A program made the position numbers and the translations under genes. A stretch of 64,000 nucleotides of DNA from Simmondsia chinensis. Taxonomy: Eukaryota > Streptophyta > Magnoliopsida > Caryophyllales > Simmondsiaceae. The stretch lies in assembly GCA_018398585.1 (NCBI GenBank), contig JAGTTD010000010.1:29676638-29740637 (forward strand), given 5' to 3'. The notes beneath the pieces are model-generated. The model searched no databases, was not told the origin of the DNA, and saw only the letters and a list, made by a program, of their open reading frames with translations. Within the stretch, counting starts at the first letter, position 1, and every line of letters starts with the position of its first letter. Positions 34,541 to 46,018 of this stretch are shown piece by piece.

Positions 34541-37500
34541 TAGTGGGTTGACTCAGGGGCCACGAGACATGTGTGTAAGGACAAGGGGTTCTTCATGACT
34601 TTTGAACCCATGGATAACGAAACTGTATTGTTCATAGGCGATGGGGCGACACTACCGGTTAAAGGGAAGGGAAAAGTTTATTTGCTTTTTGTCTCTGGAA
34701 AAACCCTTTCTTTAACAGAAGTATGTTATGCTCTGGATGTGAAGAAGAATCTCGTGTTTGGTGGCCTTTTAAATGGGTTTGGGTTCAAGTTGGTCTTCGA
34801 GGCGGATAAATTTGTGTTGTCGAAAGTAGAGGTCTTTGTTGGAAAAGGGTATTTATGTAATGGCATGTTCAAAATGAACGTTGATAATAAAATTGATAAT
34901 TCTATTTATATTTTCAAAATGAACCTACTGGGGTCCTCGGAAACAGCCTCCTTTCCACTCGAAAGGGGTAAGGCTGCGTACATCAACCCCTCCCAGACCC
35001 TGCTTATTGCGGGAGCCGCGAGGCACTGGGACTGTTGTTGTTGTTGTTGTTGATGTATGCTTGACTCGTCATACTTGTGGCACCATAGGTTAGGTCATGT
35101 GAATTTTCGTAGATTGTATCAAATGGTTAATTCTTCGTTGATACCTCAAATAGATAAGGTTGATGACAAGTGCAAAACGTGCATGTTAACAAAAATAACG
35201 AGATTGCCATTTCCATCGGTGCAAAGAGAGACTAATCTACTGGACCTGGTACATAGCAACTTATGTGATTTCAAGAATACACCAAGTTTAGGTGGAAAGA
35301 GATATTTTATAACATTTGTAGATGACTGTTCGAGATTTTGTTATGTATATCTTACAAGTCACAAAGATGATTCGCTTGATAGATTTAAAGCATATAAAGC
35401 AGAAACCAAATTACACTGTAGGACCTTCCTTAAGCACCTTAGGTCGGACCGTGGGGGGAATAATATGATCCCAAGTATTTCTAACCACTGAAATTATACA
35501 TGAGATAACTGCACCATGCATGCCACAACAAAATGGCATGGCCGAGAGGAAAAACCGGACTCTAACTAAAATGGTCAACTCAGTGTTATCCTGCCCTAGT
35601 CTCAGCGATGGGTTTTGGGATGAGGCGATGCTAACAGCCTATCATATATTAAATTGAGTTCCAAACATGAGAAATAGGACAACCCCATATGATTTACGGA
35701 ACAAACGAGCCCCGAATTTGAATTATCTAAAAGTGTGGGGATGTAAGGCAGTTGTTAAAGTCCTTGAGCCTAAGCGTAAAAACTTAGGTGAAAGAGGCAT
35801 TGATTGCATCTTTGTTGGATATGCATCTCATAGCAAGGCATATCAGCTCTATGAAATTGAATCTAATGATTATATCAATGTGAATACAGTAATAGAATCG
35901 AGAGACGCCATATTTGATGAGAATCGGTTTACCTATATCCCTAGACCGAGGGATTATGTACCGATTGAGAGTGACGCTCAAGTGTCATATGATGATGTCC
36001 GTCATGAGAGGGAAGATGTCCCAGAAAGTCCTCTAGAACTTCAAAGGAGTAAGAGTGGTTCCATATTGTTGTGTCATGGAAGCCGATCCTATGACATTTA
36101 ATGAGGTGATGAGGTCTCATGATGCTTCCTTTTGGAGAGAGGCTGTGAATGATATGATGGATTCAATTTTAGATAACAATACCTGAATCCTAATGGACCT
36201 TCCACAAGGAAGTAAGCCCATTGGATGTAAATGGATCTTCAAAAAGAAGATGACTGTCGATGGAATGATTGATAGGTTCAAGGCCCGACTGGTGGGTAAA
36301 GGGTTCACCCAAAAACATGGGTTGGACTTCTTTGATGCGTATGCCCCCATGGCAAGAATATTGACTATAAGGGTATTGATAGCCCTTGCCTCAATTTATA
36401 CACAAGCGATACACCAAATGGATGTCGAAATGGTGTTCCTAAATGGTGAGCTAGAAGAAGAAGTGTATATGGAACAACTGGAAGGTTTTGTTGTTCTTGG
36501 TCAAGAGAGAAAAGTATGCAAACTCATACGCTCTCTGTATGGGTTAAAGCAAGCCCCGAGGTAATGGCATCAAAAGTTTGATAGTGTTGTTTTAAACAAC
36601 GGATTCGTTATAAACAGATTAGATAAATGTGCCTAAGCAAGTTTCATAATGGCAAAGGGGTCACTATATGATTGTATGTTGATGACATGCTGGTATTCGT
36701 TATTGATGTGGAACAAGTAGAGAGAACTCAACAGTTTCTCTCAAAAAACTTATTTATGAAAGACATGGGTGAGGCGGAGGTAATCCTCGGTATAAGAATT
36801 GTAAGGAGAGGTGATACCACTTCCTTGACACAGTCGCACTAAATTTAAAATGTTTTGAAAAGATCCCACTATGATGAGTGTGCACCGGCGTCCGTTCTAA
36901 TGGAACCTAGTGTGAAATTATTACCACATGAGGGCACTCCATTATCACAACTGAGATATGCCTAGGTCATTGGTTATCTTATGTATGCCATGACCAGCAT
37001 AAGGCCTGACATAGCCTTTACTGTTGGAAAGTAGAATAGATATACTAGCAGTCCAAGTAAGAGCCACTGGAATGCTGTGGATCGTGTATTTAAGTACCTT
37101 AAGAAGACTATGAGTTATGGTATTTCTTATGTAGGGTATCCTCTTATTTTAAAGGGGTACTCTGATGCGAGTTGAATCTTCGATGTGGAGGTTCATGCAT
37201 CCACAAGTGTGTGGGTATTCCTACTTAGTGGGGGTGTAGTTTCTTGGGGTTTTGAGAAACAGACTTGCATATCTGATTCAACTATCGCGGCAGAGTTTAT
37301 AGCTCTTGCGTTTTCAGCTAAGGAAGCCGAGCGGTTAAAGGATATATTGTATGAGATACCTTTGTAGCCTAAGCCGATCTCACCGATATCTATCCATTAT
37401 GATAGTCAGGCTATGCTTTCTAGAGCATACAGTGAGGTATACAATGGGAAATCCAGACACATTGGTGTAAGGTATAGTATAGTGAGACACCTTATTCGAG

Positions 37501-37604
37501 AAGGTGTTATCACTATGGACTTCGTGAGAATTAGTCAGAATCTAGAGGATTTGTTTACAAAAGACCTAGCTAGAGATTTAGTTCTGAAAACAAATGAATG
37601 AATG
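34541..37604 (+). pseudogene. Copia 2 pol remnant (PR-IN-RT-RH)
   Basis: Protease: WVDSGATRHVC (34545). GAG_pre-integrase: LWHHRLGHVNF (35067) after the SINE insertion. Integrase: LDLVHSNLCDF, TFVDDCSRFCYVYL, LRSDRGG (35440), then a frameshift; AERKNRTLTKM is readable near 35540 in another frame. RT: GCKWIFKKK (36228), RFKARLVGKGFTQ, FLNGELEEEVYM, LYGLKQAPR followed by a stop (36560) where Gln is expected; YVDDM is still present at about 36678. RNase H: SWGFEKQTCISDSTIAAEFIAL (37240-37310), then HYDSQAM and SRHIGVRYSIVRHLI (37390-37490). Multiple stops; inactive. Confidence 0.87.
34928..35052 (+). mobile_element. SINE inserted in copia 2 pol
   Basis: Contains the shared body GGGTCCTCGGAAACAGCCTC, GGGGTAAGGCTGCGTACATC, CCCTCCCAGACCCTGCTTAT, GCGGGAGCC, GGCACTGGG and a clean (TTG)6 tail at 35034-35051. 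The 5S head is absent. It separates the protease from the HHRLGH region of integrase, and the pol frame reads through it, ending in a run of Cys codons (TGT read from TTG). Confidence 0.88.
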
Positions 37605-38204
37605 GGGTTGAAACATGTCATTATTAGTCACCCACGATAGGCCCTCAACTTGACGCCTAGTATGACGCTAGGTTTTGGTTCAATGAGAGAGACTTGTCAT
37701 ATATGTAACTGCAAGCACTAAAAGAGAATATTTCCATCCCGTGTGTGAAGTGCTTGAAACTTGCATCAGAGATTCTAAGAGGATGAGCCTATGCATTTAA
37801 TAGACCTGGTTTTAGAACTTATTGAATGCCGCGTCACAGGGACATGATCAATGAGATACACCTTAGTCTGTGTTGAATTTTGGCTTCTTCAAAGGTGTGA
37901 TTTTTGACTAAGGGTTTGGCCCCGAAATACTCATGAAGGGCACAGGACACAAGGCCACAAGTGTGTCGATCTACGAGTTGTAGGGTGTGTACGGAGAGTA
38001 TATCTTGTGCGTGATTGGATAGTCGGTTAGTCAAATGGGTTGTATGGTTCAAAGCTTGGTCTACCATTTTTGATTCAATTAAATGTATGGTCCTTTCACC
38101 AGCCGCGGGTTCAATCGGGAGACACCCTCGTTGATGCACAATAAAGCATCCTTTATGTGAGATGTTATCTTGAGATTGATGGTATTTTAAAAATGGTGGA
38201 GGAA

Positions 38205-39008
38205 TGTTGATGTATTTTCAAAATGTTTTTTGAAAAATATGTTATATATATTGTTTAATGTGTGTATAAGATGTATTTGAGATTGTCCTGATACTTGTTT
38301 TAAATGTTTAAAGCTTGATAGTGGTGTGTGTTGACACATGGGCCATATGTGTGGACATACAATCCAATGGAACGATGCGGGAATAGCTGTGTGTCGACAC
38401 ACGGAACGGTGTGGGAACAGCTGTGTGTCGACACACGGAACGATGTGGGAACAACTGTGTGTCGGCACCCATGGCCCGTGTGTCGACACACAGCCCTTTT
38501 ACAGAAGTTCACGAAGGCACTCTATGTGTCGACACACAGATCTGCCGTGAGCTTGTGTGTCGACGTGTGTGTCAAGACAAAGGAGCTATGTGAAGACACA
38601 CAGTATCAACACACAGGTCTGTTTTGACTGTTTTTTAGCGCGATTTTTTCCAGGTTCATTGTGTCTCTTTTGCCTTTGGCTTTGGGACTTCTCTCTTCAT
38701 GACATACATATATCTTCTCCCAGATTTCATTTGGAAAAGATATGAATTGAATTGACATAAAAACGAAGAGGAAAAAAGAGATTGAAAGAACATTGTGTTC
38801 AAGTGCTCTTGTTTTGTGTGTTTTGAATAATGAACTTCAATCTCATCACATCTCTCTCAATCTCTCCCTTTACACATCTTCACTTCATACTTGGTTGTCG
38901 TTGTATCCCCGATGATATTTCGTATATCGAAAAAAAACCTTAAAGAAAATGATTGCATAGCCTTAACACCTGAGATATTTTGGTTACTCGTTTATAAGGT
39001 TTTTGCAA
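38205..39008 (+). repeat. 3' LTR of copia 2
   Basis: Begins TGTTGATGTATTTTCAAAATG; aligned with the 5' LTR to AAGGTTTTTGCA. Has nine or so variants of the TGTGTCGACACA palindrome (38326-38600), more than the 5' LTR. The true end may lie in the simple repeat that follows. Confidence 0.85.
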
Positions 39009-39023
39009 GTATATTTCGGATTT

Positions 39024-39024
<1 letters not shown>

Positions 39025-39120
<96 letters not shown>
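39025..39120. repeat. (CT)39(AT)9 microsatellite
   Basis: 78 bases of uninterrupted CT followed by 18 bases of AT, directly at the end of the copia 2 LTR homology. Confidence 0.97.
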
Positions 39121-39129
39121 GAAAAACAT

Positions 39130-39759
39130 CCTCACAATATTTATTTCAGTGAAATCATAATCAATGCAATTAATTAATATTTAGCATATTTTCATTTTCA
39201 TTTTGTTTCTGAAATGGAAAAATTCACATGGATCCTACTTATGCGAGAATGAAGGTATAAAGGGTTTTGAGGAGGGGAAACTCCTTAGTATAGACATTAT
39301 ATTATATGGTGTATGCACCGTATATTATATTATATGGAAAAATTCATCTTTTGCAAGTTTTATAATTTGGGTCGACATTCGAAACTTAAGCAGCCAAGGC
39401 TGACACCTAATCTAGGTCATTAATTTGTAGTACATACTAGAGTTATCCTGTGCGATGCAAGGTTAGTGTTTGCACTTCAAAGAAAAAAAATGATTTGGAT
39501 ATGTTCGGGAAAAAATAACAACAATGTATTCATCAAAAAGAAAACATTATTTAGGCAAGGTAGGAGCATCTGCTACAAAATACGGAGAATTGTTTTGAAA
39601 TCTGTTGAATTTTCAGAAAAAACACAGTTGTGACCCATTTATATTGTCGTAGTCTTGTACCAATGTGGACACTATCAAGTTTTTTACCAAAATTTACCAA
39701 ATTCTGGCGTAAACTGCCTAGTTGAGCAACATTTTCAAATTTTAAGATACCTTATGACA
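39130..39759. other. No gene recognised
   Basis: A/T-rich; a GTATATTATATTATATGG near-repeat around 39300-39335. Nothing else seen. Confidence 0.5.
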
Positions 39760-39764
39760 CATGT

Positions 39765-40460
39765 GGGTGAAAATTTTTTAAAGATATTGAATTACATCCA
39801 GTTCTTCAATAGTAAAAGAAAAATATTGAACAGCCATATTGGAATTCATTTGGAATTGTGCAATTGAGGGGAATAACCATAGCATTGCTAGGGAAAATAA
39901 TTCTATTAAAAAGTAGAAGTATTTACTTTTTAGTACTTCGATAATTGCAATGATAAAAAAAATGCCCCTGGGAGTTACAACTTATTTTCTTAGTACCTTG
40001 ATTTATTTTCATCAATAAATAGGACCCTCTTTAGTGAGATGACGTAATTTTCTAAAAGAAGGATCACAAAGGCAATTTTGTCTTTTCATGTGCCCGATAT
40101 TAAGTTTCATTGAAGAGAGACATATTAATTGATACAAATAAAATCTAAGGTACTACAAAAATGAATCAAAAAGGTCAAGGTCCCTCCAGAAATAAATAGG
40201 TACTAAAAATATAGATCAAAAAGACAATGAACCTTTTATTATTTTCAAAAATGTCAATGTATTATAAAATAAATAACCCTACTCTTCAACATTACTATTA
40301 TCTTTTGCAATGCTAAATTTATTCCCCTCAATTATACAATTTCAAATAAATTTTTATATCGGTGTTCAATGATTTTCTTTTACAATTGAAAAGTTAAATA
40401 CCAAAAAAAATTTTTATAGTATAGTTCAATACCTTTTTAACATTTTTTCCTTAAAATATG
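39765..40460. mobile_element. Foldback element with a second foldback nested inside
   Basis: The left arm at 39765-39905 (TATTGAATTACA, GTAAAAGAAAAATATTGAACA, GGAATTGTGCAATTGAGGGG) is inversely repeated at 40290-40455. Between the arms lies another inverted-repeat element, 39910-40285. No coding capacity. Confidence 0.7.
39910..40285. mobile_element. Inner foldback MITE, related to the one at 17250
   Basis: The right end, read inversely, starts GGGTTATTTATTTTATAATACATTGACATTTT and continues AATAATAAAAGGTTC, close to the left arm of 17250-18853. The left end GTATTTACTTTTTAGTACTTCG is its weaker inverse partner. Confidence 0.65.
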
Positions 40461-40542
40461 TGTACCTAATGCTTTTTTCTCAAATGTTTGGTCTCTAAAT
40501 AACAGGTTTTCTCTTTTAAAATAAAATTTTATAACTACAATA

Positions 40543-40665
40543 GCAACAACAACAAACTTAGTGCCTCAAAGGCTCCCGCATAAGCAGAGTCTTGGTGGGG
40601 AGGGGGAGGGGAGTGTATGCAACCTTACCCCTTTTGGCTGCAACCTTCAAGGGAGGTTGCGTCCC
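40543..40665 (-). mobile_element. SINE, reverse strand
   Basis: Read on the reverse strand: GGTTGGGGACGCAACC, GGGGTAAGGTTGCATACAC, a C/T-rich run, GACTCTGCTTATGCGGGAGCC, TTTGAGGCACTAAG and a (TTG)n tail (CAACAACAACAA on the + strand, 40544-40555). Same body as the 21.7-kb copy, without the 5S head. Confidence 0.82.
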
Positions 40666-40689
40666 CAACCTGAGAAGTAGAAATAGTCT

Positions 40690-41700
40690 CACGTTTACAT
40701 TTCACATTGCCAAGTTTTGTTCTTTTCTAAATGAAACTTATAGTTCATGTTTTTCACAAATTAATGCGGTTCATTAACATTTGGGAAACTTGAAGAAGTT
40801 AAACGACGCATTTTATTTAATTTGGTTGGAAAGTATGGTCCCCCAAGTCTGTGTGTCACGCATGTGTTTGCGACCCTTTTTTCGGTCTTTGCAATTACTG
40901 GAACGAATTTGCTTCTATATTTGCATGAAGCAGGTTGTAACATATGCTTATAATATTCTATTATGAGCTTGTCAACATTCTTATTGGTTGTTTAATGGAT
41001 AAAGTTATTTTGTTATTGGTTGCTACAATTTATCTTTATGTTATTATTTGGCTTAAATATTTATTTGAGCAAAATTTTTTTATTAATTACAATGATATTA
41101 AAATTCGAAAATTATGAGCCTTAATGTATGATTGACATATCACTGTGTTGTGAAATTTGAGTGCCCATCACATATTTGTCGTGAAATTCATTTGAGCAAG
41201 TAATATTGTGCACTTATTCAATATATAGTAGTATAATATTTCAATTGTGGCAATATTCATGGATATTGAAGTCCATATTTAGGCATGCCATTTCTATGAG
41301 TAAATATTTTTATGTACTTATTCATTCTTGTCGTATTATTAATATCGCTGTAATTTTTGTAATATCATTTTATTCTATGTCTGTATTCATTCCTGTAGTG
41401 TTCGTTAATTAACTGATTCATATTTGGGCATGATATTTCTCTGAGTAAATATTTTATTTGAATTATTGTTATTGTATTCTCATTTTATAGGATATATTAC
41501 TAGAATACATCAAAGAAATATTATAATATATTTAACTCTTTACATTTAAATATTATATCTTTGATTTGAGTCGGTTTTAAATTGTTATAGGAAATTAAAC
41601 AGGATCTAATACATACATATATCATTCCGATACATATGTGTAAACTTTGGTCAAAGGTTTGTTGAATTATAAAAGTAAAAGATAATATCAAGGGTTTGTT
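40690..41700. other. No gene recognised
   Basis: A/T-rich unique-looking sequence with no domain, repeat or RNA gene that I can see. Confidence 0.45.
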
Positions 41701-41702
41701 TT

Positions 41703-42425
41703 TGATGAATTTGGTTAGTGAGCTTATTCATCATTTTGCAATTCTATATGAGTTGGAGTTTGTTAGAATGAGCTGAACTCAAACTCTAGCTACATACCCA
41801 GACTAGATATTCCCTGCGTGATCAAACAAACGGTTAGAGGGGCTTGTGGAGTAACCCACGGGGAACCCCTCTGACACTCAAGTCAATATCAATATTATGA
41901 AATAGTAAATAAGGGCAAGTAATAAATGAAATAATGGAGATAAAATACTTAGCCTGAGAGGAGTAAGATGTTTTAACATTTATTGCTCCGGACATGTGAT
42001 TGTAGGAATGGGGGGTGCCCTCAAAGGAGGCGTGTAGCCCTCCTTTTTATAGAGGAAGGTACTTGTGATGAATTTGGTCAGTATGCTTATTCATCACTTT
42101 GGAGTTTTATATGAGGCGGGGTTCGTTAGGATGAGCTGAACTCAAGCTCTAGTTGCACACCCGATTTTATATTCCCTACAAGATCAAACGAACGGTTAGA
42201 GGGCCCGTGGAGCAACCCACGGGGGACTCCTTCGACGCTCTAGTCAGTATCAATATTTCAAAATAGTAAATAAGAGGCAAGTAATAAATAATAGAGATAA
42301 ACTACGTAGCCTGAGGAGAGTAAGGAGTTTGGACAATTATTGCTCTAGAGAGGTGATCGTAGGAATGGGTGCCCTTGAAGGAGGCGTGTAGACCACATTT
42401 TTATAGAGGATGGATGTTTTTGGAT
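41703..42425 (-). repeat. Two direct copies of a 363-bp unit with a reverse-strand TATA
   Basis: Copies start at 41703 and 42066 with TGATGAATTTGGT and share AGCTTATTCATCA, GTTAGAATGAGCTGAACTCAA, CGGTTAGAGG, CAACCCACGGGG and AGGAGGCGTGTAG. Each ends with TTTTTATAGAGGA, which on the reverse strand is a CTCTATAAAAA promoter-like box. They look like duplicated LTR pieces of a gypsy-type element in reverse orientation, but no coding domain confirms this. Confidence 0.7.
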
Positions 42426-42507
42426 GAGCATTCCTTTTCGGATAAGTATTTCGGCTAAACATGGTTGATTCTATCTTTTATTTACTTGTGTGTTAAGTAG
42501 GTTAAAG

Positions 42508-42770
42508 TGGGCGAATTACGTTGAGCTGAACCTAGTGGGCGAATTAAGTTGTATTTCTATTGGGCCAATAGCGTTGTATTTCTATTGGAAGAATTGCGTT
42601 GTATTTCTACTGGGCGAATTGCGTTGTATTTCTACTGGGCGAATTGTGTTGATTTTGTCTCTACTGGGTGGATTGTGTTGTTTTCCCTCTACAAGGCGAA
42701 TTGTGTTGATTTTGCCTCTACTATGAGAATTGTGTTGATTTTGCCTCTACTAGGTGAGCTGTGTTGATTT
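42508..42770. repeat. Minisatellite of 26-32-bp units
   Basis: About nine units of the form GGGCGAATTGCGTTGTATTTCTACT; later units are longer, with GATTTTGCCTCTACT. Units become more diverged toward the right. Confidence 0.88.
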
Positions 42771-42779
42771 AAATTTTTG

Positions 42780-43620
42780 TCTAAATGACTGTCCGTGTAA
42801 CCTACTTGCCCATCTATAGTAGCAAGTTACTCAATTATAGTTTACTAACTTGTTAATTCCCTTAGTTCATGAGCGAACCTCGGTCATTCCAAGTGTGGCC
42901 ACAAAGTAATAAATCTGTTTTGCTCTAAGCTTGCTACTGCACATTGTTTTCTTGAGTGTTGAAGGTATCCAGTGTCCTGTTTTGACCCTTTATAATTGTC
43001 ATTCATATGTATTTTGATTTTTACTTGAAATTAATAGAGCGTATGATCTGACTGAGATGTGTAACTAGATATTTGACACTTTGTAGGATGTTTAAGGCAT
43101 TATGACTTGTAACTAGACACATGAACCATCATGAACTTTAATAGGGCATTTAGCATAATCGTGGGTATTGGTAGAGCTTTTATGTCGCAACTCTTATTTG
43201 AGTAAGAGTGTTTAGAAGAGTCCAGGCTTCTAAAGTCTTTTTGAAACTTGGAGTACTCAAACATTTTGCCCCTTTATATTAGTGAGCATTCATGGCGATT
43301 CATTCTCTATGTGATAAACATGTAAGGATATCACTATCATGTTTAGTCACTAGGAATATTTGCATTTGGTCAGTAATATCCACAAAGCAATGAATGTGGT
43401 GCATCTAGCTCATGTTACTTTGATGGGCAAAGACACTTCTGGCTAGAGCCAGAGGTGGTTGAATTCATACACTTGATTAGTATACTGGTGATAGGTGTAG
43501 CCTATTTAAATGAAATTAAAGTGCCAAATATATTACGTTATTTATTTACTGCCCAAGTAAACAGTATGTAATATACCGTATTGTTGTTAATGAAATGAGT
43601 ATGTTCCTGAGGGGTGTTGC
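42780..43620. other. No gene recognised
   Basis: Unique-looking spacer between two minisatellites. No coding region or RNA gene seen. Confidence 0.45.
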
Positions 43621-43624
43621 GCTC

Positions 43625-44095
43625 GGTGCAGATGATTGCGCCAGGGTAGACCATGGCGATGAATGTTGCACCTAGATGATTATACCAGGGCAGACCATGG
43701 AGATGAATGTTCCACCAATTGTGGGTGATTGTACCAGGGCGGACCATGGTGATAAATGTCGCAGCTTTTGCAGATGATTATACCAGGGCAGACCATGATG
43801 AGAAGTGTTGCACCCATTGTGCATGATTGCACTAGGGCGGACCATGGTGAGGAGTGTGGCACCCGTTGCGGGTGATTGCACCTTGGTGGACCATGGTGAG
43901 GAGTGTTACAACCATTACGGGTGATTTCACCAGAGCGGACCATGGTGAGAAGTGTCGCACTTGCTGCGGGTGATTGCATCAGGGCTAACCATGGTGAGGA
44001 GTGTTGCACCCGTTGCAGGTGATTGCACTGGGGGGACCATGGTGAAGAGTGTTGCACCCATTGTGGGTGATTGCACCAAGGCCAACTATGGTGAT
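43625..44095. repeat. Minisatellite of about 49-bp units
   Basis: Nine to ten units with core GGGCGGACCATGGTGAGGAG followed by TGTTGCACCCGTTGCGGGTG and ATTGCACCA. The His/Trp/Pro-rich reverse-strand frame across it (43680-44126) is produced by the repeat. Confidence 0.93.
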
Positions 44096-44099
44096 ACGT

Positions 44100-45530
44100 A
44101 CATACTTGGTGAATGTTAAGTGTCATGTATAGAATTCCTAGATAAAGTCAAGGTAGCGAGCATAATCGAAATAGTAAAACCATACAAGGTACTATTCTCG
44201 ATTGATCATTAGCATATCGAGGACATATATCTAAGTAAAGAGAGGGTGCTAGAATTGACACACCTTGAGGGCTGTTACACGCCAATCAAAAAGTGAATCA
44301 AGCGTATGGTGTATCATTCTCAAAGGACGACTTTGGCTGGCATTGGTCTACCTCTATCATTCATCTACGCATTGATGAACTTGGTATGTCTCCTATTTAA
44401 TGGTTGGAAATAAAAAATCGCACAAATATTGATTAGCACTATTCATACAGTATACTCTGCACCCAAATATTACCCGAAGGATGCGATTCATCATATAGAC
44501 TATTGCTAACTTTTGAAGCGCTTATGTCGAATAAGCGGCTTAGTAACGACCAGCCCTCGATATCTTCTTGTCATGAAACTTATTGCTAAAACGCATTTAT
44601 TGCTAAATTGAATAGGCTGTCGCAAGAGTTTAAAGTGGACTATAAGAAAGTCCAAAGTCATCTTGAAGCAGGGCATTACGGATATTGAACTAGTTCATCT
44701 CATTCCCAGCTTTTTGTTTAGACTGCCACATTCTGAAGGGTTTTTTGCTATCGAGTTATTATCTATGTTCATACGTCACTAACTTGTGAGCCTTCTTCTA
44801 AAGTGGGTGGTTAATAAGTGACTAGAGTTAGGCAGATAAAAGCGACCTCTTTCATTGTTTTTTTTTTTTTTTTTTAAAGTTATTAGCTAGTAGTAGTGCC
44901 CAACTAACAAAGAGTTAATTGAAGTGTGGGTTGTTCAGGCATAGTAGCAGGTGTGATCCATGTTGGACCTTCCTATTAAAAATAGCTTATCAAGCTGCGA
45001 CGAGCCTCCAAGTTTTGTAATCGCAGCTCAATTCCTTATGGGTAATAACGTGGTTTGAAATTACCGATTACATACCACCACTGTATATATAGGATTATAA
45101 AGGTGGTTAAGAAGATAAAGATAATACCTTACATTGCCCTTATTATGTTGATTAATTGTGGTATTAGATAGCTTAGCAGGAGGTTGGTTGGAGTGTGAGT
45201 CACTCCGGCGTAATAAGAAACGCGTCGTATTTCAGATTCTCTTATTAGAAATATTTTCTTAAGCAGTGATAAGCAACCAAGTTTGACAATCATAGTTAGA
45301 TTTATGACGAGTAGCGGAGTTTTATGGATATGCCATAATGTTGTATAACGTAGCACAATTAAGGACGAAGTTCACTAGTTTTGAAAAGTATTGCCCCTTA
45401 TAGATGGGCAATTCTTGACTTATAATTGTTTTTACTTGCTTTGTACCATGAGAAAAGAATGCACTTTTAACTATTGCTAATTGTGAATCTTCCTGATTTT
45501 GGAGTAGTTTGCCATTTGTGATTGAGTCAA
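44100..45530. other. No gene recognised
   Basis: Holds a T-run at 44859-44875. Open frames on the reverse strand (such as 45322-45639) show no known domain. It may be non-coding internal sequence of the same element that carries the flanking minisatellites. Confidence 0.4.
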
Positions 45531-45534
45531 TGCC

Positions 45535-46012
45535 TAGCCTATGACCTCGGGGTGAAATGCCATAGTCATGAAAAATGATTTGCACCATTAGGATGAAGAA
45601 GCTGAAGTTATGAATTGAGATGAACTCCCTCAATGCCAAAATGGTTTACACCACTTAAGATAAGGAAATAGATGAGGCGATGTCTCCCAGTGTGAAAGTG
45701 ACTTGTTACTAAAATAAGAGAATGATCGAGGCGAAGTCCCCCAGTCTTAAAATGGTTTATACCGCCACAATAAAAATATAACTTAGGCCAAGTCCTCTTG
45801 CCCAAAAGTGATTTGCATTGCTAGGACGAGAAAATCCCAAGTTATTAATTGGGGAGTAGTCCCCTTGTCCTAAGATGATGTGTGCCACGGATGAAATGAA
45901 GTTCAGACTGTGAATAGCGATAGAGTACCCCAGCCCTAAAATGATATTTAACACCGCTGAAATGAAGTTCGGACTGTGAACAGAGACGAAGTCCCTGTTG
46001 AGAAAAATATAA
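45535..46012. repeat. Diverged tandem repeats of about 60-70 bp
   Basis: Six to seven units marked by GGCGAAGTCCCCCAGTC and AAAATGGTTTATACC; the clearest pair is ATGAAGTTCAGACTGTGAA at about 45896 and ATGAAGTTCGGACTGTGAA at about 45962 (spacing 66). Confidence 0.8.
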
Positions 46013-46018
46013 TATTTT

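Larger units (their letters stand above)
33320..39010 (+). mobile_element. Copia element 2 with both LTRs
   Basis: Near-colinear LTRs (33320-34012 and 38205-39008 or beyond) flank a copia gag-pol. A purine tract GGTGGAGGA precedes the 3' LTR start (TGTTGATG). The PBS and the N-terminal half of gag are missing: the 5' LTR runs straight into mid-gag at about 34015-34028, so a deletion removed the LTR end, the leader and the gag start. A SINE is inserted at 34928-35052. Confidence 0.9.

Noticed and set aside
38187..38627. Open frames rich in VSTH/CVDT words on both strands
   Set aside because: Translations of the palindromic TGTGTCGACACA repeat in the LTR.
43625..44095. CRISPR-like array
   Set aside because: Units are head-to-tail diverged repeats without unique spacers, in plant nuclear DNA.
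43680..44126. 148-residue His/Trp/Pro repeat protein on the reverse strand
   Set aside because: Produced by the 49-bp tandem repeat; no domain, and other frames are equally open.
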